From: Daejeonia sp002484105
GTDB taxonomy: Bacteria > Bacteroidota > Bacteroidia > Flavobacteriales > Weeksellaceae
NCBI RefSeq assembly: GCF_051175565.1
Contig: NZ_CP195105.1
Coordinates: 1,178,001 to 1,242,000, forward strand
Direction of reading: 5' to 3'
DNA length: 64,000 bases
In this document: positions 45,086 through 52,879 of the stretch, in pieces
How positions within the stretch are numbered: position 1 is the stretch's first letter
Layout: every line of letters begins with the position of its first letter
Made by a program: the position numbers and the translations under genes
The notes under the pieces: model-generated
What the model was told of the DNA's origin: nothing
The model's database searches: none
Seen by the model: the letters and a program-made list of their open reading frames with translations, nothing else

Positions 45086-46171
45086 TTAATATTTCTTCAG
45101 GAAAACTTCTGCAGGTATCTTATCCATGATTTTTCCCCGTTCCAGTACCAGTATGAAAGGGTTGCTGCGGGCAATGGTTTTGATGGCGGTGCCGTCCATG
45201 ACTCCGTTGGTGATGTATCTGTAGGTTTCCGGCTGTGTGGATACGCCGGCGATATAGGTTCCGTCCAGCGAGATCAGCTTCATTTCAATATTGTGGAGTA
45301 GGTTTTTGTCCACTTTTTCGGGTGCGTAACTGAAGACAATGACTGCTTTTGGCGCATAGGTTATTTCGTTGGTCATGTCATTTCCGGAAACATCGGTGAT
45401 GTGGAATTTGGAAATTTCGGATTTGTAACCTTCGCTCACGATACGCGATTCGCTTTTGTCTTCTTCAATGGACCAGGGAGTGCCGTCCTGCCAATATTCT
45501 TTGTTGTCGACATATTCATCCTGGCTCACCTCTTTTTCTTCATTGGTTTTGGTGTTTTTCAGGGTATAAAACATTTTGTAAGTCGGAGGAGTATCCCGCA
45601 CTTTCTTCAGTTCTGCGTTCAGATCGGTGCCGATTTTATAATTGCGAAAATCAATAACCGGTTCCCGTACAATCCCATAAACGATTACAAAGGCAAAGGC
45701 TGCAGAGATCACCAGAAATGCAGGAACTGCCCACGAAACCGTTTCATCTGCTTTCCGGTCTTTTCGGTACAGCAACCAGAGAATGAGTAGCAGGACCAGC
45801 AGGAAGATGTCTTTAAAGAAACTCTGCCAGGGTGTGAATTTTATAGCGTCGCCAAAGCATCCGCAGTCGGTCACTTTGTTGAAATACGCAGAATAAAATG
45901 TCAGAAAGGCAAAGAAAATGCAGAGTGCAACAAGTGCCGGCAGCACTTTCCTGACCTGTATTTTCAGCAGAAGCATGAGACCGAGAATAAGCTCAAGAGC
46001 AACAACGAAAATGGAAAGCGGAAGGGCAAGTTTTTCAAAAAAAGGCAGGTTGAAAACGGTTGGCGAGAAATATTCTTCCAGTTTGAAGGAAAACCCGACA
46101 ACGTCTACGGCTTTCACAAATCCAGACAGGATAAAGATCAATCCGGTGATGATGCGTAAAATCTGTTTCAT
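45086..46171 (-). CDS. DoxX/MauE-like membrane protein (BT_3928 family)
   Basis: 361 residues from the ATG at 46171, chosen because MKQILRIITGLIFILSGFVKA matches the family start. An ATG nine codons upstream (46198) is possible. Four to five membrane helices of the DoxX/MauE type contain a CGCFG motif near residue 108. After the membrane part (to about 190), a soluble, probably periplasmic, C-terminal domain follows. The Cys pair suggests thiol redox, as in MauE/DsbD relatives; the function is not proven. It shares an operon with DUF1599 and tpiA, a common Bacteroidota arrangement. Confidence 0.75.
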   Translation of the reverse strand: MKQILRIITGLIFILSGFVKAVDVVGFSFKLEEYFSPTVFNLPFFEKLALPLSIFVVALELILGLMLLLKIQVRKVLPALVALCIFFAFLTFYSAYFNKVTDCGCFGDAIKFTPWQSFFKDIFLLVLLLILWLLYRKDRKADETVSWAVPAFLVISAAFAFVIVYGIVREPVIDFRNYKIGTDLNAELKKVRDTPPTYKMFYTLKNTKTNEEKEVSQDEYVDNKEYWQDGTPWSIEEDKSESRIVSEGYKSEISKFHITDVSGNDMTNEITYAPKAVIVFSYAPEKVDKNLLHNIEMKLISLDGTYIAGVSTQPETYRYITNGVMDGTAIKTIARSNPFILVLERGKIMDKIPAEVFLKKY

Positions 46172-46204
46172 AAAATCAATTGGGTTGAAGGTTATCATTA
46201 TTTA

Positions 46205-46750
46205 TTATGCAGATTTTTCCTGAAGCTTAATCAGGCAGAAAACAGCATAGTTCAGCATATCAAAATAGTTGGCGTCGAGGCCTTCCGAAACCAGTGTTTT
46301 TCCCTGATTGTCTTCAATCTGTTTGGTACGCAGTACTTTCTGGTAGATAAGATCAGTGATGGACGAAATACGCATCTCGCGCCATGCCTCACCATAGTCG
46401 TGGTTTTTCTTTTCCATCAGATTTTTTGCTTCCTGGGCAAAATGACGGTAAAGCTGAAGAATATCGTCCGGGTTTTCGTTCAGGTCATCGGTAAGGCCTT
46501 TGCTGAGCTGTATCAGAGCTATAATGGAATAGTTGACAATCGCAATAAAGCCTTCTTCTTCACTTTCGTCTATCATCTGTATATCCGACATCTGGAGTGT
46601 CCGGATGCGGTTTACTTTAATATAAATCTGGTCGGTGATGGAGCTCGGCCGCAGCACACGCCATGCAGCACCGTAATCTTTCATTTTTTTTGCAAAGAGA
46701 TCGTGGCATCCGGCAATCACTTTCTCAAATTCTTCTGATGTATTCTGCAT
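46205..46750 (-). CDS. DUF1599 protein, internally duplicated
   Basis: 181 residues from the ATG at 46750. The start is supported by a -7 promoter element 17 bases upstream; a longer frame to 46861 overlaps folP and its promoter. Two tandem copies of the DUF1599 unit are visible, each with DYGxAWRxxRxSSITDxIYxKVxR (roughly residues 25-55 and 120-150). The family has been linked to nucleotide modification in some contexts, but here it sits at the head of a housekeeping operon and the role is unknown. Confidence 0.8.
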   Translation of the reverse strand: MQNTSEEFEKVIAGCHDLFAKKMKDYGAAWRVLRPSSITDQIYIKVNRIRTLQMSDIQMIDESEEEGFIAIVNYSIIALIQLSKGLTDDLNENPDDILQLYRHFAQEAKNLMEKKNHDYGEAWREMRISSITDLIYQKVLRTKQIEDNQGKTLVSEGLDANYFDMLNYAVFCLIKLQEKSA

Positions 46751-46767
46751 AAAATTCTCTTGACGCT

Positions 46768-46775
46768 CAAAGGTA
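46768..46775 (-). promoter_or_regulatory. Promoter -7 element TACCTTTG for the DUF1599-to-prmA operon
   Basis: Minus-strand perfect TAnnTTTG match 17 bases upstream of the ATG at 46750. Confidence 0.6.
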
Positions 46776-46837
46776 AGAATTTTCGGTCTAATCCTTAAAA
46801 ATACGGTGATGGTGGCAGGCAGATTTTGCAGATTTAA

Positions 46838-46845
46838 TACCTTTG
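46838..46845 (+). promoter_or_regulatory. Promoter -7 element TACCTTTG for folP, leaderless
   Basis: Perfect TAnnTTTG match ending four bases before the folP ATG. Confidence 0.6.
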
Positions 46846-46849
46846 CAGC

Positions 46850-47692
46850 ATGAGCTTTCATTCTGTCAACTGCCGCGGGAATATCATTGCGCTTACCTCA
46901 CCGCAAATTATGGGAATTCTGAACATTACGCCGGATTCGTTTTCTGACGGAGGCCTTTATAATACACAAGTTTCTGCCATGCGCCACGCAGCAGATCTGG
47001 TTGCTGATGGGGCTGCTGTTCTGGACATCGGAGCCCAGTCAACAAGGCCAAATGCAGAGAAAATTACGGCTGCAGAAGAACGGAAACGCCTGAGACATAT
47101 CATTCCTGAAATCAAAAAAGAATTTCCCGGTGTTCTGATTTCGCTGGATACCTTCTGGTCTGATGTTGTGAAATTCGGTTATGATGAAGGGATTGATATT
47201 GTGAATGATATTTCGGCAGGTCAGTTTGATCCGGAGATGTTCAAAACGGTTGCACATACGGGTTTGCCCTATATTCTGATGCATGTTCATACAAGTTATG
47301 AAACCATGCACAACCAGAATTTTTCGGGTGATATTATCCTTGAAATCAACCGGATGCTGACGGAAAAAACGGAAGAATTGCTGGCTTTGGGCGTGAAAGA
47401 TATTATCTGGGATCCGGGTTTTGGATTTGGAAAAACTGTTGCACAGCAACTGCAGATGACAGAAGACTTCCAGTTCATCGGATTTGGAAAATGGCCTCTG
47501 TTGGCAGGGATTTCACGAAAATCATTTATTTATAAACCTTTGGAAAAAGGTCCGCTCGATATCAATGACGAAACACAGGAACTTCATCTGAAACTTCTGC
47601 AGAAAGGCGCATGCTTCCTTCGTGTTCATGATGCTGCAGCGGCACGAAAGACGCTCGAAAAGTTTCTCCACGAGAATCCATCAGTTCTGTGA
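46850..47692 (+). CDS. folP: Dihydropteroate synthase
   Basis: 280 residues. It joins p-aminobenzoate to 6-hydroxymethyl-dihydropterin pyrophosphate in folate synthesis; the target of sulfonamides. Signatures are MGILNITPDSFSDGG (from residue 21), DIGAQSTRP and the C-terminal LAGISRKSF. The first 20 residues (SVNCRGNIIALTSP) are typical of the family, so the start at 46850 is sound even though the promoter is only four bases upstream. Its end overlaps the convergent small gene by 12 bases. Confidence 0.95.
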   Translation: MSFHSVNCRGNIIALTSPQIMGILNITPDSFSDGGLYNTQVSAMRHAADLVADGAAVLDIGAQSTRPNAEKITAAEERKRLRHIIPEIKKEFPGVLISLDTFWSDVVKFGYDEGIDIVNDISAGQFDPEMFKTVAHTGLPYILMHVHTSYETMHNQNFSGDIILEINRMLTEKTEELLALGVKDIIWDPGFGFGKTVAQQLQMTEDFQFIGFGKWPLLAGISRKSFIYKPLEKGPLDINDETQELHLKLLQKGACFLRVHDAAAARKTLEKFLHENPSVL

Positions 47693-47920
47693 TGCTTTCA
47701 GTTTTTCTTCAAATGAATGAACAAAAATATCCTTGTCTGCACGCATTTTTTCGAGTGTTTCCGGAAGCACGTAACTGAACAGATACCGGCCGGACTCGTC
47801 CGCAAATATAATTTCTTTTTCTTCACCGTCTATCATTTCTGCGAAGATATCCCACATGGACTTGTCGTGGTTTTTCAAGAGTTCAAAAAAAGGTTTTGCC
47901 TGGATTTTTATGGATTTCAT
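47681..47920 (-). CDS. Small conserved-looking hypothetical protein, 79 aa
   Basis: 79 residues from the ATG at 47920 (MKSIKIQAKPFFELLKNHDK). A further upstream ATG at 47995 is rejected because the -7 element lies between the two. The protein is acidic with no signal peptide or membrane segment; it has a helix (PFFELLKNHDKSMWDIFAEM), then a strand-turn region. I do not recognise a function. It converges on folP and overlaps it by 12 bases. Confidence 0.7.
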   Translation of the reverse strand: MKSIKIQAKPFFELLKNHDKSMWDIFAEMIDGEEKEIIFADESGRYLFSYVLPETLEKMRADKDIFVHSFEEKLKASQN

Positions 47921-47925
47921 GTGGA

Positions 47926-47933
47926 CAAAAATA
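47926..47933 (-). promoter_or_regulatory. Promoter -7 element TATTTTTG, leaderless small gene
   Basis: Minus-strand TAnnTTTG match ending five bases before the ATG at 47920. Confidence 0.5.
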
Positions 47934-48169
47934 AGTTTTTTTCTTTGAGAAGCTTTCCAAAATTTTACTGGAATTTTTATCCTTTTAAAAATCATTTTTG
48001 CTGGATAGTTATATTTTTCTGAGCAATAAATCTTAAATAAGCTCTAAAATTTTCTGAAAGAAACTTTGTGGGATTTCAAAACCTGTGAGGCTTTTTTAAA
48101 ACAATGCAAGTGCAAGATTCATCAGATTTTTAAGTAATTTTACCGTCAGAATTTTTTTCAATATTCCGT

Positions 48170-50140
48170 ATGATTCCAAAAGAGACGATAGACAAAATTT
48201 TTTCTGTTGCGCGCATCGAAGAGATTATCGGCGAGTACGTCCAGCTGAAAAGAGCAGGCTCGAACCTGAAAGGGCTCAGTCCGTTTCAGGATGAAAAGTC
48301 GCCGAGTTTTATTGTTTCGCCCAGCAAGCAGATCTGGAAAGATTTCTCGTCCGGGAAAGGAGGTACCGTAATTTCTTTTCTGATGGAGCTTGAAGGTTTT
48401 ACTTATCCCGAAGCACTGCGCCATCTTGCGAAAAAATATGGAATTGAAGTTGAAGAAACCCACCGCGAACTCACCGATGAGGAAAAAAAGCAGCAGACAG
48501 AACGCGAACTTCTGTACAAAATCCATGAAGTCGCCAATAATTATTTTCAGGACCAGCTTTGGGATTCGGAAGAAGGAAGGCTGGTAGGGCAGGCCTATTT
48601 CCGCGAACGTGAACTGAAGGAAGACATTATACGAAAATTCCAGTTGGGATATTCGCCGGAAAAGAAAAATGCCTTCACCGGATATGCTCTCGAGAAAGGC
48701 TATGCTAAAGAAATCCTCGAAAAATCCGGACTTTCGATATTTCCTGAGAATGCACCCCAGGGAATTGACCGCTTTCGGGAGCGTGTTATTTTCCCGATTC
48801 ATAGTTTTTCAGGAAGGGTTCTGGGGTTTGGAGCCCGAATACTGAAAAGCAATGTCAAAACTGCCAAATATCTGAATTCTCCCGAAACGGAAATTTACCA
48901 CAAATCCAGTGTTCTGTATGGGCTTAATCAGGGCAAGCAGGCAATATCACGCAAAAACATCTGCTTGTTGGTGGAAGGGTATATGGACGTTATTTCGCTT
49001 CATCAGAGCGGGATTGAAAATGTTGTTGCCAGCTCGGGAACGTCTCTCACAACAGAGCAGATCAGGCTTATCAAAAGGCTTACGGAGAATGTTACCATTC
49101 TTTTTGACGGAGACAAAGCGGGTATCAAAGCCAGTTTCCGGAGTATTGACATGTTGCTTTCGGAAGGGATGAATATCCGCGTGCTGCTATTCCCGGATGG
49201 GGACGATCCGGACAGTTTTGCCCGAAAACATCCACAGGAATATGTGGAAAATTTTATTGCCGAGCAGGCAAGGGATTTTATTGATTTCAAGGCGGATATT
49301 TTGCTGCGCGATGCTGCGGATGATCCGATCCGGAAAGCGGAAGCCATTCGGGATATTGTGAAATCCGTTGCCTTTGTAGACAATGTTCTGAAACGTGAAA
49401 TTTATCTGAAAGAAGTTGCTGCAAAATTCGGACTGAGCGAGCAGAGTCTTTTCAATGAACTGAATGTCCAGCAACAGATTGTACAGGGAAATCAGTCCGC
49501 CGAAAAGACGCGCCAGGAACAGCAGCATGTGAATACAAAGCTGGAAGTGGTGCAGGATAAAACCTCGTTTTCTGCAGAACCACTTTGGGAACTCGAAGAA
49601 AAACTCGTCGAACTGATGCTGAAATACGGCGATTATATCATTAGCAGAAAAGATGCTGACAACCAGCCTTATGAAATTACCGTTGTGGAAGAAATTGCAG
49701 CTTATCTCCAGGAAGACGGCTACGAAATGCTGTCACCCGTCAACAGGAAAATCCTTGACGAGATTATCCTCGGGCTCAACCAGAGTGAGTTGCGTACCGA
49801 ACATTTTTTCGTGACTTTTCTCGATGAGGAGATTGCATCAAAACTGGCAGACAATATTCAGAAAAATGAGCTTCAGAACTGGGCTTCGCGGAATATCTAT
49901 CCCTTGAAACTGGGCGATAGAATCAGTCAGGAAGTGGAAGATGATATTTGTATCCATAAGAGCCATTACATTGAATTCCTGATTTTCCGTTTGCGGAAAG
50001 AGCTTGACGAATACCGGGATACTGATGAAGAAAAATATTTTTCTACCATTCTGCAGATCCAGAAATTAGAAAAAATCTTCCGAGATATCAACGCGAAGGT
50101 GAATCGTATTCTGACCAAGAGTCATTATTATTACCGTTGA
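48170..50140 (+). CDS. dnaG: DNA primase with a ligand-less zinc-ribbon domain
   Basis: 656 residues. It makes RNA primers for replication. The N-terminal region keeps the shape of the CHC2 zinc ribbon (GLSPFQDEKSPSF, then WKDFSSGKGG), but the four usual ligands are replaced: Ser37, Gln40, Asp58 and Ser61 stand where Cys, His, Cys and Cys are expected. The TOPRIM catalytic core is intact (LLVEGYMDVIS, FDGDKAGIKA), as is the C-terminal helicase-binding region. I recall similar SPF..KDFSSG sequences in other flavobacteria, so this is probably a lineage trait, not an error. Confidence 0.95.
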   Translation: MIPKETIDKIFSVARIEEIIGEYVQLKRAGSNLKGLSPFQDEKSPSFIVSPSKQIWKDFSSGKGGTVISFLMELEGFTYPEALRHLAKKYGIEVEETHRELTDEEKKQQTERELLYKIHEVANNYFQDQLWDSEEGRLVGQAYFRERELKEDIIRKFQLGYSPEKKNAFTGYALEKGYAKEILEKSGLSIFPENAPQGIDRFRERVIFPIHSFSGRVLGFGARILKSNVKTAKYLNSPETEIYHKSSVLYGLNQGKQAISRKNICLLVEGYMDVISLHQSGIENVVASSGTSLTTEQIRLIKRLTENVTILFDGDKAGIKASFRSIDMLLSEGMNIRVLLFPDGDDPDSFARKHPQEYVENFIAEQARDFIDFKADILLRDAADDPIRKAEAIRDIVKSVAFVDNVLKREIYLKEVAAKFGLSEQSLFNELNVQQQIVQGNQSAEKTRQEQQHVNTKLEVVQDKTSFSAEPLWELEEKLVELMLKYGDYIISRKDADNQPYEITVVEEIAAYLQEDGYEMLSPVNRKILDEIILGLNQSELRTEHFFVTFLDEEIASKLADNIQKNELQNWASRNIYPLKLGDRISQEVEDDICIHKSHYIEFLIFRLRKELDEYRDTDEEKYFSTILQIQKLEKIFRDINAKVNRILTKSHYYYR

Positions 50141-50199
50141 AAATCCTGTTTTAACCAAGGAATTCTCTGATTAAATTTCAGATTCTGCCATAATGTCCT

Positions 50200-50207
50200 T
50201 ACATTTG
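50200..50207 (+). promoter_or_regulatory. Promoter -7 element TACATTTG for clpP
   Basis: Perfect TAnnTTTG match 47 bases upstream of the clpP ATG. Confidence 0.5.
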
Positions 50208-50254
50208 TTTGGAATAATATTCGCCTAGCAACAGAAGAAAATATTTAGAAACTT

Positions 50255-50929
50255 ATGGATATTAGTAAAGAATTCAGAGATTTCTCTGTAAAACACATGG
50301 GGAACAGTGGCCTTGCTACTGACCAATATATGGGAACATTCAACCCCACCAATCTGACGCCGTATATTATGGAAGAAAGAAGGCTGAATGTGGCTCAGAT
50401 GGATGTATTCTCCCGTCTTATGATGGACAGAATTATTTTTTTGGGAACCGGTATTGACGATCAGGTCGCCAATATCGTTACGGCGCAGCTGCTCTTTCTG
50501 GAAAGTGCAGATCCTGTTAAAGATATCCAGATTTATATCAACTCTCCAGGAGGTAGTGTATATGCTGGTCTTGGGATTTATGATACCATGCAGATCATCA
50601 AACCTGATGTGGCCACTATCTGTACCGGCATGGCTGCATCTATGGGAGCTGTTTTGCTGGTGGCAGGAGAAAAAGGAAAACGTTCTGCCCTGAAACATTC
50701 CAGAGTGATGATTCACCAGCCGTCCGGTGGTGCGCAGGGAGTCGCTTCTGATATGGAGATCAATCTGAGAGAAATGCTGAAACTCAAAAAGGAACTTTAT
50801 GACATTATCTCTCACCATTCCGGTAAAGATTATGAATGGGTGGAAAGAGCGTCTGACCGTGATTACTGGATGACATCTTCCGAAGCGAAAGAAAACGGAA
50901 TGATTGATGAAGTACTTGAAAGGAAATAA
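50255..50929 (+). CDS. clpP: ATP-dependent Clp protease proteolytic subunit
   Basis: 224 residues. A serine peptidase that forms a tetradecameric barrel with a Clp ATPase. The catalytic triad Ser129 (GMAASMGAV), His154 (MIHQPSGG) and Asp203 is intact. The N-terminus is about 20 residues longer than in E. coli, probably a propeptide. No clpX is adjacent. A strong terminator follows. Confidence 0.96.
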   Translation: MDISKEFRDFSVKHMGNSGLATDQYMGTFNPTNLTPYIMEERRLNVAQMDVFSRLMMDRIIFLGTGIDDQVANIVTAQLLFLESADPVKDIQIYINSPGGSVYAGLGIYDTMQIIKPDVATICTGMAASMGAVLLVAGEKGKRSALKHSRVMIHQPSGGAQGVASDMEINLREMLKLKKELYDIISHHSGKDYEWVERASDRDYWMTSSEAKENGMIDEVLERK

Positions 50930-50950
50930 TCCGTCCTAATACCTAATAAG

Positions 50951-50980
50951 AAAGCGGCTCCGTTATGGAACCGCTTTTTT
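50951..50980 (+). terminator. Terminator of clpP
   Basis: Stem AAAGCGGCTCC / GGAACCGCTTT with one mismatch and a short loop, followed by a T-run; it also faces the convergent dnaJ. Confidence 0.8.
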
Positions 50981-51016
50981 GATGCTGAATGAGAGATCAG
51001 AAATACTCTGTGCTAT

Positions 51017-52144
51017 TCAGTTGAAAAGATCTTTTACCCGGTCGAAGAATGTTTTTTCCTTGCCGGAAGGTTCTGCTTTCATTTCGCCGCTGGCCATCTG
51101 TTGCTCAAAGAATGATTTCTGTTTTGGGGTGAGTTTCTGGGGTGTCCAGACATTGATGTGGATAAACATATCGCCTTTTCCATAGCTGTCAATACTTGGC
51201 AGTCCTTTTCCGGAAAGACGAAGAATTTTTCCAGACTGTGTTCCCGGTTCGATGGTGATTTTTACTTTTCCGCCCACGGTAGGTACTTCTTTTTTTGCGC
51301 CCAATGCTGCTTCAGCAAACGAAATATACAATTCCTGGTGAAGGTTGTCTCCTTCGCGCTTTATGGTTTTGCTTTCTTCTTCTTCCACAACGACGAGCAG
51401 ATCGCCTGGGGTGCCACCAAAAGGTGCGTCATTACCTTTGCCACGGACATTCAGCTGGATGCCGTCTCTTGCACCTGCCGGAATATTGATGGTGATTTCT
51501 TCTTCTTCTTTAATAAGCCCCTGTGCATTGGCGCCGGCAGGAATTTTGTCAGCCACTTTACCGACACCCTGACATGTTGGGCAGGTTGTCTGTGTCTGCA
51601 TCTGTCCGAACATGGTATTCATGATTTTGACATGAACGCCACTGCCATGGCAGGTAGGGCATGTTTTTGAAGTAGCTCCAGAAGCCAGTTTCATCTTTTT
51701 GACACGGATGGTTTTCTGGGTACCGTTCACCATTTCTTCCAGGTTCAGTCGGATCCTGACTCTTAAGTTGGAGCCGCGAACCTGCTGATGACTACCGCCA
51801 CCGCCAAACCCTCCGAAACCTCCACCAAAGTGGCCACCGAAAATATCCCCAAACTGCGAGAAGATATCTTCCATATTCATTCCGCCGAACCCGCCGCCGC
51901 CAAAACCACCGTTTCCGCTGCCTACCCCCGCGTGGCCATACTGATCATAGCGGGCACGTTTGTTGTCATTACTTAATATTTCATAGGCTTCTGCGGCTTC
52001 TTTGAATTTTTCTTCTGCTTCTTTGTCTCCCGGATTTTTGTCCGGATGATATTTTAGGGCTTTTTTCCTGTATGCTTTTTTTATTTCTTCGGATGTAGCT
52101 GTTTTGGTTACTTCCAGTACTTCGTAATAGTCTCTCTTCGCCAT
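51017..52144 (-). CDS. dnaJ: Chaperone DnaJ with only one zinc centre
   Basis: 375 residues from the ATG at 52144 (MAKRDYYEVL); an ATG three codons upstream is less likely. J domain with His33-Pro34-Asp35, then a Gly/Phe-rich linker (about 71-118). Of the four CxxCxGxG motifs only the second (Cys162, Cys165) and third (Cys188, Cys191) remain; motifs one and four, which form zinc centre I, are replaced by KLASGATSK-type and KIPAGANAQG-type sequence. The C-terminal client-binding domains are normal. It follows grpE by 31 bases in the same operon. Confidence 0.95.
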   Translation of the reverse strand: MAKRDYYEVLEVTKTATSEEIKKAYRKKALKYHPDKNPGDKEAEEKFKEAAEAYEILSNDNKRARYDQYGHAGVGSGNGGFGGGGFGGMNMEDIFSQFGDIFGGHFGGGFGGFGGGGSHQQVRGSNLRVRIRLNLEEMVNGTQKTIRVKKMKLASGATSKTCPTCHGSGVHVKIMNTMFGQMQTQTTCPTCQGVGKVADKIPAGANAQGLIKEEEEITINIPAGARDGIQLNVRGKGNDAPFGGTPGDLLVVVEEEESKTIKREGDNLHQELYISFAEAALGAKKEVPTVGGKVKITIEPGTQSGKILRLSGKGLPSIDSYGKGDMFIHINVWTPQKLTPKQKSFFEQQMASGEMKAEPSGKEKTFFDRVKDLFN

Positions 52145-52175
52145 TGTTTTCAAATTGATTTTGTCCCAGCAAACA

Positions 52176-52715
52176 TTAATTTCCTGTCACTACTTTTGCA
52201 TAACGGATGACACGGTCGTGCAACAGGTAGCCGGTTTCTATTATGTCAACTATTTTTCCTTTCATTTCAGGAGATGGAGCCGGAATTTGGGTCACGGCTT
52301 CATGAAGATCTACGTTGAAGACGTCACCCGGATTTACTTCCATTGGTTTCAGTCCTTTTTCTACCAGTTTGTTTTTGAATTTCTGGTAGATCAGTTCAAC
52401 GCCTTTCAGGTCGGCTTCATTGCCGGTTTTTGCAATTTCTTTCAGGGCTCTTTCAAAATCATCGAGAACGCCGAGCAGCGATATCATCAGATCCTGATTG
52501 GCATACAGAAAGAAATCCTGTTTTTCTTTGTTGGTTCTTTTTTTATAGTTTTCAAATTCTGCATAGAGACGGATATAGCGGTCTTTTTCTTCTGCCAGTA
52601 AGTCTTCTGCAGTTTTCTCCTGCTTTTGGCTTTGCTGGTTTTCAGATTCTTTTTCCGTCGTATTCTGCTCTTGCGCGTTGAGCTCTTCCTGATGGGTATC
52701 GTGATTTTCTGACAT
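52176..52715 (-). CDS. grpE: Nucleotide exchange factor GrpE
   Basis: 179 residues from the ATG at 52715. A longer frame to 52757 adds 14 residues with no family support. A charged, disordered N-terminus rich in Gln/Glu is followed by the long coiled coil (LLAEEKDRYIRLYAEFENYK) and the C-terminal beta domain (VNPGDVFNVDLHEAVTQI). It releases ADP from DnaK; dnaK is not in the window. It is co-transcribed with dnaJ. Confidence 0.93.
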   Translation of the reverse strand: MSENHDTHQEELNAQEQNTTEKESENQQSQKQEKTAEDLLAEEKDRYIRLYAEFENYKKRTNKEKQDFFLYANQDLMISLLGVLDDFERALKEIAKTGNEADLKGVELIYQKFKNKLVEKGLKPMEVNPGDVFNVDLHEAVTQIPAPSPEMKGKIVDIIETGYLLHDRVIRYAKVVTGN

Positions 52716-52824
52716 AGTATTAACTTTTATGTCTCGAACTGACAAATATGCTGCCAAGGTATAAGAGTGGACAAAAGGGCAGATTTATGACAGGAATTTT
52801 TTTGTTTTTCATATGGCTGCCGTA

Positions 52825-52854
52825 CAAAAAAGGATCGCCTAGAAAGGTGACCCT
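52825..52854 (-). terminator. Terminator of the DUF937-OmpA gene
   Basis: On the minus strand an imperfect stem AGGGTCACC / GGCGATCCT is followed by a run of T. Confidence 0.65.
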
Positions 52855-52879
52855 GTAATTTAAACAGTTTGTTATACTG

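Noticed and set aside
48170..48370. Sequencing error explaining the missing zinc ligands of DnaG
   Set aside because: Four separate positions would have to be wrong while the frame and all surrounding family residues stay intact, and DnaJ shows a parallel loss.
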